A stretch of DNA of 64,000 nt from Helichrysum umbraculigerum (GCA_949592205.1 CATIUR010000002.1:132878090-132942089), one strand, 5' to 3'. Shown: positions 20,491 to 33,421, counted from the first letter of the stretch. Numbers and translations are program-made. Notes: generated by a model not told the origin, from the sequence alone.

Positions 20491-22224
20491 GTTGATGATG
20501 ATTTCCTTTGCATGTCTTTAATGTTAATTTCTTTGAGTAGTTGATGATACTTTATATAAGAGAAGGCTCAATGAGACAAAAGTATGATTCACACAAGAAA
20601 GTATGAAGGAGCCAAGTACAAGGACGTGACGATCGTCAAGAAAATTTCACATTTATAAGAAGTATGTAGTATATTATCAGCCTCATACTTACACGAGACG
20701 ATAAATGAAGGAGATGAGACAAAGATACGACCCTGACCCTACATATGTAATTCAGCCCGTGTATTGTTTAGACCTAGCCCATCTAGTGTGTCGCATGATT
20801 ACCTAAATCTCTGTCTTTCTATGAAATTTTGTTAATTTGACTATCACAAACACTTGGTTATACATTGTGAGCATTCTTGTGAGTTGTGACATTTTGACTG
20901 TTATGATTCTGATGAACACCCAAATTCAACCAGCTTTTGTCTAATCGGATCTTAAATCCGGAGATTGAAGTTTTGCTTCACTGACTTTGTAAATCATCTA
21001 AGCCAGAGAGACTCCTGACTTCCTCAATCGGCAAACTATCTTGCAGTGACTCCTTCCCTGTCTATTATGTTCCCACTTGTATGCTCCTCGAAGCACCTTG
21101 CTCCCACATGCCTAAAAGTAGGCAAAGGTGTTAAGCACATTGCCACCAAAATGAAGTCACGCTATACATATAAATAAAAAGAAACAGACCTCGTATATCC
21201 AAACATCTTTTAAAACAGCACTTGTTTAAAACAGGCCTCTTAGATTTTTACTAGATATGGTAATTTCAGCCCATTTACGTATAAATGGAAGGGGCTAGGC
21301 TATGCTTCGTCTCTAAGGAGTCAGAAATGTGAGAAAATTTTGCTAAAAAGGAAAGAAGTCGGTCAAACCCAACGTCCTGACAACTTAAAACTAACTAATT
21401 AGACAAGTTTCCCAACCAGCCGATATTGCAACCTCTAACAATAAACACATTGGGGATGGAGGAGTAGGAACAATAAAGAGCTCAAGAAACAAGTAAACAG
21501 TAGATACAAAATGGGCAGGTTGGACATAGTAGGTACAGTTACAGGTTCAGGTCAATATGAAGTGCTTTCGGGAGGATGGCCGGGGCCAGAGTTGACTTAA
21601 GAATCTGTTTGTCCAAAATTACTTGAAATATCGCATAAGTAATGTCTCGAGTATAAATAGAAAAATGATATTATTTCATTACTTATCTAGTTTTTTTTAA
21701 TAGAGCAATTTAGCAAATTAATGCATTAAAATGACATTTTGGCGAATTTGACCCATGTAACCCGAGTACATTTATTTATAAGTAAAAGGGTCATAATAAC
21801 CATCTCCAACGTAAACACACTAGCATCGAACTAACCTTGCATGTGTTGTGTCCACAAGTCCCTTTCAATCAATGTTAAACCTTGGTACCATTCGCATTCG
21901 CTGACTTAAAAATCAAGTACTAACTTATATCCTTGTCAAAATAAGATTTGATTATTGATTGACGGTGTTACTACGTTTGCAGTCCTCTTCACTGAAACCT
22001 GAAAACAATTTGAACCGAATATAATTGATGTCATTATGTCAATAAGTGTTCCTAGCTACGAGTCTACAACCTACATTCTATCAAAACAGCAAAAACAGTT
22101 CAAGATAAAATTACACAGCTGCTAAATCTAGATTTTTACATAATAACATGAAAGATTTGGAATTTACAAGGTTTGTCGAGGAAATCAATTTGGATTATTC
22201 ACGGAGCATTTTTAGATGATCAAG
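20491..22224. other. Intergenic DNA, nothing recognised
   Basis: AT-rich sequence with only short ORFs. I see no LTR ends, TIRs or conserved domains. Confidence 0.5.
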
Positions 22225-23560
22225 CAGTACCAACCTCCAGATGAAGCGTATAGATGAAGGTAATGACTTATCTGCAGAAGTTAATTGGCAATTAATGTGA
22301 ATTTCAGATTAGTAAACATTTAAAATTAAGGAAGCGTGAGCAAATATGGCTTATGCAGGTGTTGTGAGCCAAAAATATTAACACAACTGTAAATAAACGG
22401 ATCCACTTACCTTTCTATGGTCATTAGGGTGAATTCCATTGGCTGCAACTGGATCAAGATCCTTGAATTTATCATACTATAACCAGAGTTTTCTTGATCT
22501 TGAATAAATTGAATATGAAGCTGTCTATCCCCTTTTCACCAAAAAGGATAGTTCAGCAATTTCCAGTGTACAATTAAAAGTAAACATAAGATTGTTCAGT
22601 GCAGAATACGCTTTTTACCAACAGTTTCACCTAAGAAGCTGTCATCTGTATCTTCAACACTATCATCTAGAAGAATTGGCTCACAAGTGCTTGATAAAGG
22701 AAAAGAAAAATACACATTACACTAATATTTGAGATTGGGAAATATGCCAGTCAAACAAACATATAAATTGAAATCACAAACTAATAATTAAAATATTTAA
22801 CTAAATACAGTAATCTGTGCCTCCAACAATGACTGGCAAGTGATTCCTAGATGTTATTTCATCAATAAGCTGAAAAGAATGCAAGAACCCTTTAATTTAT
22901 CTAATTAAGAATGTTGTATCTGAGGATCTCAATATTTCTGTATACAGTTCAAAACAAGTACAGTAACTATATTCCCTACATCCGAAATAGTAAATCAATC
23001 AACTAACATAAATGTCTGGCGAGTGGCGACTAGTTGACATATATGGTAGATGAGAAGTACTTTCTTAGGATCACAACGATGTAAGACTGAATGTTTAGCA
23101 TTGTGTTTTGAAAGTGATAACTTGATATTTTAAATCAAATAATGTTTAACAAAAAGGGCTGCAGAAGATAACTTCAGATGAGGTTCACTCAGATAACTAA
23201 TTGCTTGAGAGAAAAATATTGATTAATTTAAAGTGTTACAAGTAAAATGACCCCGAAATAATCAATAATCATAATCAGTTTGTGGCAAATACTCCTAAAC
23301 TAACTATTTGATCCTTAATCTCTTACTAAAATCAGTGCCTGTCTGATTATGGCTGTTTAAGTAGCGTGTGCAGTTGCAAATTTCCAATATGAAGATAGTT
23401 TGAGATGCCGTACTGTATTACAACAGCAGGTGGTTTTGCTGATTCCCTGTGGAAGACACTATGATCCTTATCGAGTTCAGTAATATAACTTCCTTCATAT
23501 TATTACTATAATCATTGCTTTTTGATTAGTTGCACCAAAAGAAGAGATTATTGCTCTTAT
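22130..23560. repeat. Direct duplication, unit 1 (partner about 26370-27720)
   Basis: Long colinear similarity with 26370-27720 covers IPT-like exons and introns, with many indels. The similarity resumes between 24300-24540 and 27740-27960, so the original unit was longer and the F-box inverted pair lies between. Confidence 0.8.
22225..22869 (-). pseudogene. tRNA isopentenyltransferase-like pseudogene, copy A (partial)
   Basis: Several exon-like blocks read right to left. The block at 22869-22801 encodes RNHLPVIVGGTDYCI, the GGT-containing substrate-site block of tRNA dimethylallyltransferases. It is followed by a block with LLDDSVEDTDD (22689-22615), one with KFKDLDPVAANGIHPNDHRK (22534-22411) and one with HYLHLYASSG (22274-22225). 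Exon edges use AG and mostly GT, but the donor after the first block is mutated and the third block has a frame error. The P-loop exon is missing. The plant IPT2 type modifies A37 of tRNAs. This copy is dead; copy B lies at 26462-28960. Confidence 0.78.
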
Positions 23561-24300
23561 TGCTTTCATTTTCAAGGTTTCTTTAGAACGCAATCTTATA
23601 CTACATTATATATCATAGAAGTAACTCTCTGTAAAAAAATGTTTGAAATGGTCTATAAGTTTGGAGGGTATTGGGGTTGGCTTGTTACTTTTTGTTTGGG
23701 CATATAATCTTAGGTTTGAAGGGTATAAGGGCTATCACTAAAGATGCATGCTTAAAAGGGTAAATGAAGGTGAACCTATGGATTCTATTTTCTTTCTTTT
23801 TGTATACATCAGAATTTATTGACATTTGTGGCTACAAGAAATACACGATGTTGGGTAAACCACTCTAGCAGATGGCTTACGTGAGATTTTTACAACGTTC
23901 TAGGTAGAAACAGAGCCCTTACATGAAGAGAGAAAATTATACTCCTGGCAGTTGGATTGTATCTTTTATTATTATTATTTTAGTATTTTTTATTTTTTTT
24001 TATTATTGTATATTTCTGGTTTTATCTTGAATGCTTTGTATCTTTCCTAGATCGTTACTTGTGAGGAAGAAGTATGTATTGTTCTAAAAGAACAAAAGCT
24101 TCCATGGAACTCAAAGTATGAAGAGGTATATAATTTGTAAATTACTAGTAAACTTACTATATGTTGTTTTTGTGATGATAAATGAATGTAACATGTATAC
24201 TAAAGTGTTGATTTCTTTTTTAGTTTTTTTCTATAATTAGACTGCAATCCCTCCAGGGTACCTCTCTAATTGAACACTAATCGGCAATTTCTGGGTAGTA
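22870..24300. other. Duplicated non-coding DNA
   Basis: The left half is paralogous to 27121-27720. No further IPT exon is convincing. A T-rich stretch near 23950-24010 is simple sequence. Confidence 0.5.
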
Positions 24301-24539
24301 TTAAGTAGAACTTCCTTCTATATGTTATTGAGAAAATTACATAATTTGGTACATTTTGTTTCTCAGGTTTGGACTTGTGTGTGTGTTAAAAGGTTGGGAG
24401 GTAAAGTGGTGGTTTTTGGAAATAAGGTGAAAGCGCTTCAGTATAAATTAATAGTGGTTATTAATTATTATAGTAATGATCTAACGCAACTTCTATATAT
24501 ACCTAACTTAATCATCTTCTTCAGCAAATTAAAATCCCA

Positions 24540-25400
24540 ATTCTCTTACAAAAATGTAGTTATAATCGAAATTCTCTCGTATTTGCCAGTGAAATCTCTT
24601 CTTCAATTGTTTCTAAATCCTAGTGTGTCCTAATTAGCAGCCATTACTCTATCAATCTTCATCTGAATCAATTGAAGAAATATCCAACGATTTTCACTCT
24701 TTTAAGATGATTAAATCGGTCGACTTCCACCTAATCCCTTTAAATAGTCATGTTTCATTCGATCAAATTTTGGGTTGCAATGAGCTCATATTTTTATGTA
24801 AGGGTTTATTTTGTCAGGATAAATTATCATGGAACCCTTCCATCCAAAGGCATAGATTGATATGGAAAATGCCGATAAGCTATCGATCTGATTATGAACA
24901 TAGATTTACCATTGATAGAATTGGATACGATCATGACTACAAGGTGGTTGGATTGTCACATTATCGTGGATCCAACTCAGATTCGGTTTTTTGTAAAGTT
25001 AGTGTTTATAGTATGAAAAAGAATTTGTGGCAATAATAGGGGCAAGATATTCCTTACCATATATGCAAGCAGAGACGACAGAGTTGTCATGGGATGTCGT
25101 GGAGCGGTTCAAAATAACATGTGGTAATTATTTGAGGTTGTAAACATTGGGTTGTTACTCAAAATCCCGCTCTAGATATGATTTATTTGATAGTTTCGTT
25201 TGACCTTGCTAAACAAAGCTTTAAGTTTGTGCCCTAACCTAAATACACTTAAAAATATCTGGCTATAAATTTGGGTATATTAGGAGGGTGTCTTTGTGTG
25301 GTTGGATATCATGAAACGTATTGTGTAACTGTGGACGTTTAGGTGACGGGAACATATGGAGTAAAGGAATCATGGAAGAAGTTGGTTATAATGACAATGT
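24540..25400 (+). pseudogene. F-box / F-box-associated pseudogene P1
   Basis: An F-box remnant reads IIEILSYLPVKSLLQ at about 24566, then stops interrupt it. The F-box-associated region follows at 24707-25036: a GCNELIFLCKG block, WNPSIQRHR, then GYDHDYKVVGLS and VYSMKKNLW. These are hallmarks of plant FBA-type SCF substrate receptors. Decayed sequence continues to about 25400, still paired with P2 in inverted orientation. Stops and missing segments make it non-functional. Confidence 0.78.
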
Positions 25401-26130
25401 TCGATGTGATGAGTGTTCTCTTACAAACTCACCAAATCAGACATTGTAACCAACTTCTTCCGTGATTCCTTCACTCCATATGTTCCCATCACCTAAACGT
25501 CCACAGTCACACAATATTTCTCATGATATCCAACGACACAAAGACACCCTCCTAATATACCCAAATCGATAGCCATATATTTATTAGAGTAATTAGGTTA
25601 GGGCACAAACTCAAAGCTTTGTTTAGCAAGGTCATACGAAACTATCAAATAATTCATATCCGAATCGGGATTTTGAGTAACAACCTAATAAAAACAACCA
25701 CAAATAAACACCCCATGTGAAATAAAACCACTACACGACACCTCATGGCCTCGTTAGCATCTATGCTCGCATAAATTGTAAGAAAAATCATGCCCCAATG
25801 ATCGCCACAAATTTGATTTGAGACTATAAACGGTAAATCTGAAATAACCATATTTGAGTTGGATCCACATCTTGTGACAATCTCACCACCATATAGTCAT
25901 GATTTACATGTCCGTATCCCAATCTATTAATGCTAAATCTATTTTCAGAATCATGAGGATAGTGTATCCACATTGTCCATGTGAATCTATGCCTTGGGTA
26001 GAGGGTTCCATAACAATATTTTCTAATGAAATGCCCCCTCAGATAAAAATACAAGACCATTGGAAGAGCCTAAAATTTGATCGAATGAAATGGGACTATT
26101 AAAAGAAATTACCAACTTAAAGCATATGGG
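24700..26130. repeat. Inverted duplication of F-box pseudogenes P1 and P2
   Basis: About 24700-25405 pairs with about 26130-25435 reversed. The arms share, for example, the GGAAGAAGTTGGTTAYAATG motif on both sides of a ~25-nt centre (about 25408-25434). Divergence is substantial, so this is old. A read-through transcript could form dsRNA. Confidence 0.8.
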
Positions 26131-26340
26131 CGTGAATCTAAGCACGAGGAGGAGGCACTCGAGAGATTTATTCCTCTTAAGAAAGTGAAAATTATGAGTC
26201 TAATCTTCATTGAATTCACATGAATATTTATATAGTAAGGGCTGCCAATTAGGCCACACTAGGATTTAGAAACAAAGTTGAATCCAAAAAAAGACTTCAC
26301 TGGCAAACGCAAGAGAATTTTGACTATTTTGCTACCCTTA
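25435..26340 (-). pseudogene. F-box / F-box-associated pseudogene P2
   Basis: Minus strand, from about 26340: an F-box remnant with LRLPVKSFFGFNFV-like and SWCGLIGSPYY blocks, then (26060-25824) a TLYPRHRFTWTMW block and GYGHVNHDYMVVRLS, the FBA repeat core. The frame is broken several times. It is the inverted partner of P1. Confidence 0.75.
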
Positions 26341-27120
26341 TAACACATTAAAGTTGATAATTAGGTTTACATGATAACATGAAAGATTGAGAGTGTACAT
26401 GGTTTGTCGAGAAAATCAATTTGGATTATTCATGGAGCACTTGAGATGAATAAGCAGGACCAACCTCCATAGTCTTCTCCTGGAGATATTTGCAAGGAAG
26501 CTTGAGAAGCGTACAAATGAAGGTACTGACTTATCTGCAGAAGTTAATTGACAGTTACTGCATTTTCCAGATTAGTGAAATTAAGGATGGGTGAGCAAAT
26601 ATCACTCGTGCAGGGGGCGTATGCCATAATATTATGACAATAGTAAATAAACGGATGCATTTACCTTTCTATAGTCATATGGATGAGTTCTATTTAGTGC
26701 AACTGGATCAATATCCTTCAGATTATCATAACTATAGCTAAAGTTTTCTTGAGCTTGCAGAAGTTGACTACGCAGTTGCTATCCCCTGTTAACCAAAAAT
26801 GATTATTCAGCAATTTCATGTGTACACATATAAATAAACATAAGATTTTACTGTGAATTTCTTTTGCTTTTAACCAATGGTTTGATGTAAAAAGCTTTCA
26901 TCTGTTTCACAAGAAGCTCACAAGTGCCTGATAAACGCAAGGAAAAAAGAAATGAAGATTACAGTAATATTATAGATCGAGGAAAATGCAAGTCAAACAA
27001 ACCCATAAATTGAAATCACAAAACTAATAATCAAAAGGTTTACCTGAATATAGTATTTTGTGCTTCCAGCAAAGACTGGCAAGTGATTCCTGGATGTTAT
27101 TTCATGATCAATAAGCTGAA

Positions 27121-28059
27121 AAGAATTCAAGAACCCTTCTATTTATCTAATTAAGAATGTTGAATCCGAGGATCTCAATATTTCGGTATACAGTCCAAAA
27201 CAGGTGCAGTAACTATATTCCCGACATTCAAACTAGTAAAATCAATCAACAAATATAAATATGTGAAAACTAGTTGACAAATATTGTAGATGAGATCATG
27301 AAAAGTAATTTCTTAGGATCACAACGATGCAAGACTGAAAAATAAGCATCCTTTGCACAAAGGTGTTTAGCATTGTGTTTTACAAGTGATAATTTGATAC
27401 GTCAAATCATAAAATCAGGTTTAACAAAAAGGGCTGGAGTAGATAATGTCCGGATGAAGATCACTAAGAATATCAATAGTTTGAGAGTTAGGAAAATTAT
27501 GATTAGTTTAGAATTTACAAGTATAATGACCCCTAAATAATCAAGTACTACTCCTAATTATTTAATCCCTTATATCACTATTCACTATATATTATAAAAG
27601 CAGTGTCTGTCTTATTATGGCTGTCTAAATAATATGTGCCGTTGAACATTCCAATATGGAGATAGTTTGAGCACCGTACCATCTTACAGCCTTGTGTTGG
27701 GTAATATAACATCATTTTATTACAACAATCATTGCTTTATATGTTATTGAGAGAATTACATAATTTGGTACATATTGTTTCTGAGGTTTGGACTTGTGTT
27801 CAGTGTGTTAGGCTTTTTTCCTTCAGAAAGTAAAAGGTTGGCAAGTAAAGTGGGGGCTTTTGGCTTTTTGAAATAAAGTGAAAACGTTTCAGTCACATAT
27901 TAATTTAGCGGTGGTGGTTGTGATTATAGTGATGATATAATACAGCTTCTATATATACCCAACTTAATTATTTTCCATCGGTAATAGGAGACACTCAAAA
28001 TGGAATAAAATTAAATGGGGCTTATAAAAAAAAATACCAACTTAATTGCATATTTGCGT
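27121..28059. other. Intron-like and duplicated DNA
   Basis: It lies inside the IPT-like copy B. Part (27740-27960) repeats 24300-24540. No coding signal. Confidence 0.5.
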
Positions 28060-28330
28060 GAATCTAAGCATAAGGAGTAGGAGACACTCGAAAGATTTAA
28101 TCCTCTTAAGAAAGTGACAACTCCGTGTTTTATCTTCGATTAATTCATATGAAATTTGATAAAGTAAGGGTGTCAATCAGGGCATACCAGGAATTAGAAA
28201 CATACATGAATCGAAGAAGAGGTTTCACTGGCGAATGCTAGAGAATTTCAACTATTTCTAGTGATACGTCAGACATTTTTGTAAGAGGATTGGGATCAAG
28301 AAGATATTAAAGTTGGGTATATATATAGCA
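28060..28330 (-). pseudogene. F-box pseudogene P3 (N-terminal fragment)
   Basis: The minus strand holds a third copy of the F-box start, with VEILASPVKPLLRFMYVSNSW, and the following SWYALI block, then stops. Its upstream part (28340-28570) is an inverted copy of 24300-24520. No F-box-associated domain remains. Confidence 0.68.
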
Positions 28331-28960
28331 ATTGAGTTGTATCACTACTATAATCACAACCACCAGCATTAAATCAATACTACATGACTAAAACACTTTC
28401 AGTTTATTTCTAAAAAGCTAAAAACCACCGCTTTATTTGCCAACCTTTGACTTTCGGAAGTAAAAAACAACACACTCACAAATGTATCAATATGTAAAAC
28501 TTTCTCAATAACATAAAGAAGGAAACCAAATGCATCCTCCCTCAAGTTCTACTCAAATCAACCCAAAGTTGTCAATTAGCGTTCAATTTAGATGATAACA
28601 TCTTGAATTGATGTTTCATGAGGAGTTCTTAGGGTTCTTACCAATTTGATATAACCCTTCTATCAAATTGAATTACATAGAGATATAAATTAAACCTTTT
28701 TATCATGAGTTGTAACTTTATTAGTGATAACATCTAATTCTCGGGACACCTGATCACAATTTCATAAAACAGCATAAACAATAATTAAAAAAAAAAAACA
28801 TATAGTAATATATATTTGTATGTATAATTGTGCACATGACCTGCATTGAATCGGCGTTGATGATTTCGATAGGGAATTGTGAAGCTAGGTCAATCGCCAG
28901 ACGTGATTTTGTATTTGCTCCGATTTTAGGTTCGGAGCTCCGTTAGGGTTTTTGAAAATC

Positions 28961-29479
28961 TCAGTGTGCATTTTTGCAGAACGAAAAATGAAAGAAAAGA
29001 ACTTAAATATGCAACTAATTAACTAAAAGTTTATTTTTATCATTTTTCGTACCTGTAATTTGCATTATGTCCAGTATCACCCTTGAATATGATAATTTGC
29101 TCAAAAGAAGTCATGTTGTTGTCTTGATTACATGTATAGTAGAGATTTTACTATGAGGTTTGTTTCTATTAGTTATTACATTGTTTTATTAGAATTTGTT
29201 ACAAATGTGGTCTCTTAATGTATTTTACATAAAAAATGTGCTCAAACTAGCTTTGACATGATACGCCGGATATAAAATAAATTTGTAGAGCTTATTAGTA
29301 ATTCAATTTTATTCTTAAGATATGTGATTAAGATTTAAGATAGAATTGTTAAGATTCAAAATAGAAGTACGGGAAAAACAACATTAGAGGAAACCAACAT
29401 GTGAACCATAATCATATGGTGTGGCATTATGTTAGTTTAAAACATATTAGTACGAAATAGTTTCTTTTAAAGAGGTAAC
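28961..29479. other. Non-coding DNA upstream of IPT-like exon 1
   Basis: AT-rich, no ORF of note. It could include the former promoter of the IPT-like gene; no element is clear. Confidence 0.4.
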
Positions 29480-30130
29480 AAAAATGGTCATTTACATCCA
29501 GGACTTCGGAAAGGTGAGCAGGATGAATGTATGTAAATCTTTTCATTTCACAATCTTTCCAAAAGTGCAGAATGAGAAGGAGTTATGGATGCAATTGGAT
29601 TGTTAGTAGATTTGTACGTCTGTAGGAGGAGAAACATCCATGCAAGGAAATTTAGGTTCGTTCACTACAAAGAACATGACACGAATATTGGGCTTGAAAG
29701 ACGTCTTAAGAGAGTACGGTTTAGCAATTACAAGGTAAGAGTCAGCAGAGCATATATATGACAGGAAGAAGGTCTGAAATCTATCCATAGAGCGAGAAGG
29801 AATGAAAATGAAGTGTCAAAGAGCACAAGGAAACTCATGGGCGTACTAAAAATTAAGGAGGTACAAAGATCCAGTATTTGAAATGAAAAGAAACAATGAA
29901 TTAGTTGAAGGGGTGTGGATATCAGAGGGAAAGAAGCACTCAAATTACTCGGTGGTGTAAAAAGGGTTGCGGGCAAACCTAATGTTCAAGATTGCCGAAG
30001 AAGATACTAAATGGCTTCAACACTCTCTAGTCAATAAACCACGTTTCAATGGCGTAGTTAGATGCATGGGTAGAAATATAGAGCTGCTAAATTTTAACGT
30101 TCATGAAGACATCAAATTCTATAAAAAAAA
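29480..30130 (+). pseudogene. RRM-containing LINE-ORF1-like protein remnant
   Basis: One frame (about 29589-29758) reads DAIGLLVDLYVCRRRNIHAR and then KFRFVHY, the RNP2-to-RNP1 part of an RRM, and continues to a KRVRFSNYKVRVSRA block. It ends in a TGA. Farther on, 29967-30130 holds WLQHSLVNKPRF and a VHEDIKFYK block of the same protein class. Plant LINE ORF1 proteins and related nucleotide-binding alpha-beta-plait proteins look like this. Frameshifts and stops separate the blocks. Confidence 0.6.
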
Positions 30131-30699
30131 AAGGCCAAAATACAATTATGGTACCCTGAACTTGGTTAACCGGGTCCTCTACTAAATGGTACACTATAGT
30201 ACTCTAAACTTGACAAATTGATAAATCTACTACCTTGACTCAGTTGACTCGATCACATGTTGTGCACATGACTGCTCTTCGTTAAAAATATGCTCTCCGT
30301 TAATCAATCATGTTAGTAAACTAGTAATTCCTTTTTCCTTTAACCAATATTATATTATATGTAACACCCCAAATTTCAGGTTATTATTTTCGTACGCGAA
30401 AATATAAATATTATGAAGTATTATCATTTAAATGATATAATATGATAGAAAACGTAAATGGGTTTCTTAGTTCCAGACTGTGTAAATTAAAAGAAATAAG
30501 GTATAATATGAATACATGCGTGCTTCCTCTTTACTACTCTCAAACATTCCAAAAACTTCCTGAAATTCAAATCGTGAAGGGGAAAATCGCAGGAACATTT
30601 TATCATCATCAAATCATCAAATTAATCTTTGATTCAAGCTTCTAGTCTTCAATTAATCACCTCATCCATCTTTCTAATCATTGTAAGTAAGTTTCTTCT

Positions 30700-30708
30700 A
30701 TGTTCTAA
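30700..30708. repeat. MULE target-site duplication (ATGTTCTAA), left
   Basis: The 9-bp direct repeat matches 33927-33935 exactly; 9 bp is typical of Mutator-like elements. Confidence 0.92.
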
Positions 30709-31101
30709 GACAAAATTGCGTGGATCGTCCCTGTGGTTTGCACAAAATAACACTCCTCGTACCTGTGGGTTTTTTTTTACCTATGGCATCCCTAAACTTG
30801 CAATTTGTTGCGTGGGGAGTCCTTCTGTCTAACGATTGTTAGATTATTCCGTTAAAGGACTTTGAATGTAATAAGTTTAATGGCAGAGACTATTAGTGTA
30901 ATTTTTATTTTTTAATCATAATAATTATTTAATGTCTTTCTAGTTGAAATTAAGCAAGTTGTTTTTAATAAACTTTTCAAGTTAATTTAACTATTTTAAT
31001 TGATTTTTTTTAATATTTATTTTTTGTGACAATGGAAATGATCAACTTGTTTATTCTAGTTTCGATTTCACATATCTTGTGTCCGTTTTCACTTGTTAGT
31101 A

Positions 31102-31250
31102 GGGGTGTTTAAAAGTATCCGTATCCGTAATCCGAAAATCCGATCCGAAAATATCCGAAATTTCGGATATCCGAATTTTTGGATTCGGATATTATATTTC
31201 AAAATTTTCGGATATTTCGGATATCCGATATCCGAAATTTTCAAAACTTT
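31102..31250. repeat. ATCCGAAA/TTTCGGATATCC repeat inside the MULE
   Basis: Palindromic GGATATCC- and ATCCGAAA-type units repeat densely; similar DNA is at 33475-33570. The start TAGGGGTGTTTAAAAG resembles the hAT MITE start at 52312, so it may be a hAT MITE whose other end was rearranged. Confidence 0.55.
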
Positions 31251-31385
31251 TTTAATTTTTTCCCATTTTAATAAGTAACTTTACCGTCGTAGTATACAAA
31301 TTATTTGCAAAAACATCAAGAAATGATTAAAATACTTTCTAAATGGAAGAATTGTAGAGTATTTTGGTTAATTGTACGTACTTAG

Positions 31386-33421
31386 TATAACACCCCTCTT
31401 TATAATAATCATTTTAAATCTTTTTAAAATTCGGAAGCGCTAGTCCAAAATACATTACCATTTAAAATATCTAATATTTACATATATATGAAGATATAAT
31501 TGCTTAACCAAAACACTTGTTTACTGGGTGTTACATATTTCCAAAACGCTACTTGATGATATTATAAACATCATAGTTAGTCATTTGCCAAACATTCCAT
31601 CCCAAAGCTTCTTGCCCAGTTGTACAAAAATCAAACATAACCTGCAAGAAGGGAAATGGTGGGATTAGCACGAAGCTAAGTGAGATAAATCTATAACCGA
31701 CAGTACAAGTTAGCTTAACACATTTGACTACAGCAAATACAACGTAAGCACACAATTCCAATGAGGATCGGTGGTTCTTGAGGAACCCTAATGCCGCGGT
31801 GGCCCTCAAGAACTCTTGTAACCAACTGCAGGCTAATACAGCCATTTACCGATAGCTTAGAGTTATTGACCCACCCAACATAGGTTCCCTAAACAACACA
31901 TGTACAAGATTCTATGTTGGCCAAACAATAACACATAAGCCCAATATTCCATTGACCTCTCAATAATCACATACGCCTGAAGGCCATATAGATCACGTAG
32001 TACTTAATTATCATGTCATCATACTAGATAAATAAGTCTATAAACAATAATACTACATTTACCCGTTGTAACTAAATCCGTTACAACTAAATCACACTAA
32101 GGATGGTAGATCCACTCACCGAAATCCCAGTCTCTTAACTCAGTAGTCTAATATCACTGAGTCTTCGGATTATCTGAGAACACAACCATAACTCGAGTTA
32201 GATTTTCATCTTATGATTCATAGTATTCTACTCAAGTATATAGTGTCAAATAAGTGCACATAATATACATTAAATACTATTTACATGTCACAAGTATACA
32301 AGTCACAATTTATCAATTTGACAATTTATAACATGCAAACACGATCCGGCATGAGGTGGTGGGATCGCGTTCCCTAGTTCAAAACCATTCTGTAACCGAT
32401 TATAACTATCAAACGCGATCCGGGTGAGGTAGCTAGATCGCGTTCCAAAGAGTAAAAATCGAACTGACTCAAAATAACATTGACTAACGTGATCCGGGCA
32501 AAGAGTTTAGGATCGCATTCTAAAGAACAAAAGACTACTGATGCAATTTAACAGTAAGGAACGCGATCCGGGCACAAGGCTGGGATCGCGTTTCTGTGTT
32601 TTGCAGCAACACAACCCAGACCTGCACCACCCTTTACGAACCCAAACTCGAATTTAATAAACACAAACTCCACAAACTCAGTTCCTATTAACTCTAATAT
32701 ATCAAATAACCCTTATAATCATCATATAACATCAACTAACAACAAATACTTTCATTTCACTTCAAATTGCACTTCAATCACTCATATATTATGAACCCTA
32801 ATTTCTAACCATTTACCCAAATTAAACATGAAGAACAACAAGTGTTTGGTTTATTATCATCATATAATCATCATATACAATTAATCCACTTCAATTTACA
32901 TACATGCATCATTATCAAACTTAACTAACCCAAAATCATCTTGTTTATGAAATACATCAATAAAACTTACTTACAATTCAAGAAGATAAAATCAAGATGA
33001 GGATGATGATGAAGAACAATGGTGGAATCAAAATCACAGCTTCAATGGTGTTGAATCCATGTTGATCTTCTTTTTATTTCTTAGTTGGTGGTTTTTGTTA
33101 GAAGCATGCAAAGTAGGTAGAGTGAAGAAAATAAGGTCGGCCTCTCTATTTAACCGACCCAGTAATTTGCAAAAGTTATCCCCTTTCTAACCTATTGTCC
33201 GGAACCTAAATACCGTTTGCAAGACAAATCATTTTATTTTACCAACAACTATATCAATTTAAAAGAAACAAAATTTTACTAGTCACAATAAGTCATTTAA
33301 TCTTTTGACCTATTATTTTCACATAATTAAATAATATAAATTATTTCTAACACACTTAAATAATAATTTAAAATCTAATAAAATACCATATTACAACTAG
33401 GCCCAAAAAGTGGATGTTACA
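31386..33421 (-). mobile_element. Solo LTR (2036 bp) inside the MULE
   Basis: On the minus strand it runs TGTAACATCC... to ...GGGGTGTTATA with TSD CTTAG at 31381-31385 and 33422-33426. No interior is present, so the element was lost by LTR-LTR recombination. A leader-like stretch with GTAAGTAAGT lies near 32960. It carries the four-cassette word array at 32339-32592. Confidence 0.92.
32339..32592 (-). repeat. ACGCGATCC / GGATCGCGT cassette array, 74-bp period
   Basis: Four cassettes start at 32339, 32413, 32487 and 32561, exactly 74 bp apart. Each has ACGCGATCC (or one-base variants), about 12-20 nt, then GGATCGCGT. The words are far better conserved than the DNA between them. The last cassette has 10-bp complementary arms (AACGCGATCC and its reverse). 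Confidence 0.9.

Larger units (their letters stand above)
26462..28960 (-). pseudogene. tRNA isopentenyltransferase-like pseudogene, copy B (exons 1-2 plus later exons)
   Basis: Exon 1 (about 28960-28841) encodes SRLAIDLASQFPIEIINADS followed by MQ and ends ATGCAG|GT. The P-loop before it reads GANTKSRLA, so the GxxGxGKS nucleotide site is lost. Exon 2 (28749-28696) has LDVITNKVTTHDKK with intact AG and GT borders. After a large gap holding F-box P3, an exon at 27115-27044 (exactly 24 codons, AG/GT borders) has RNHLPVFAGSTKYYIQ, with GGT changed to GST. Later blocks lie at 26931-26873 (internally deleted), 26787-26665 (DNLKDIDPVALNRTHPYDYRK-like) and 26540-26462. Order and motifs fit plant tRNA IPT2. 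Non-functional. Confidence 0.82.

Noticed and set aside
29728..29976. Minus-strand hydrophobic ORF
   Set aside because: Antisense of the RRM-like remnant, which has recognisable motifs on the plus strand.
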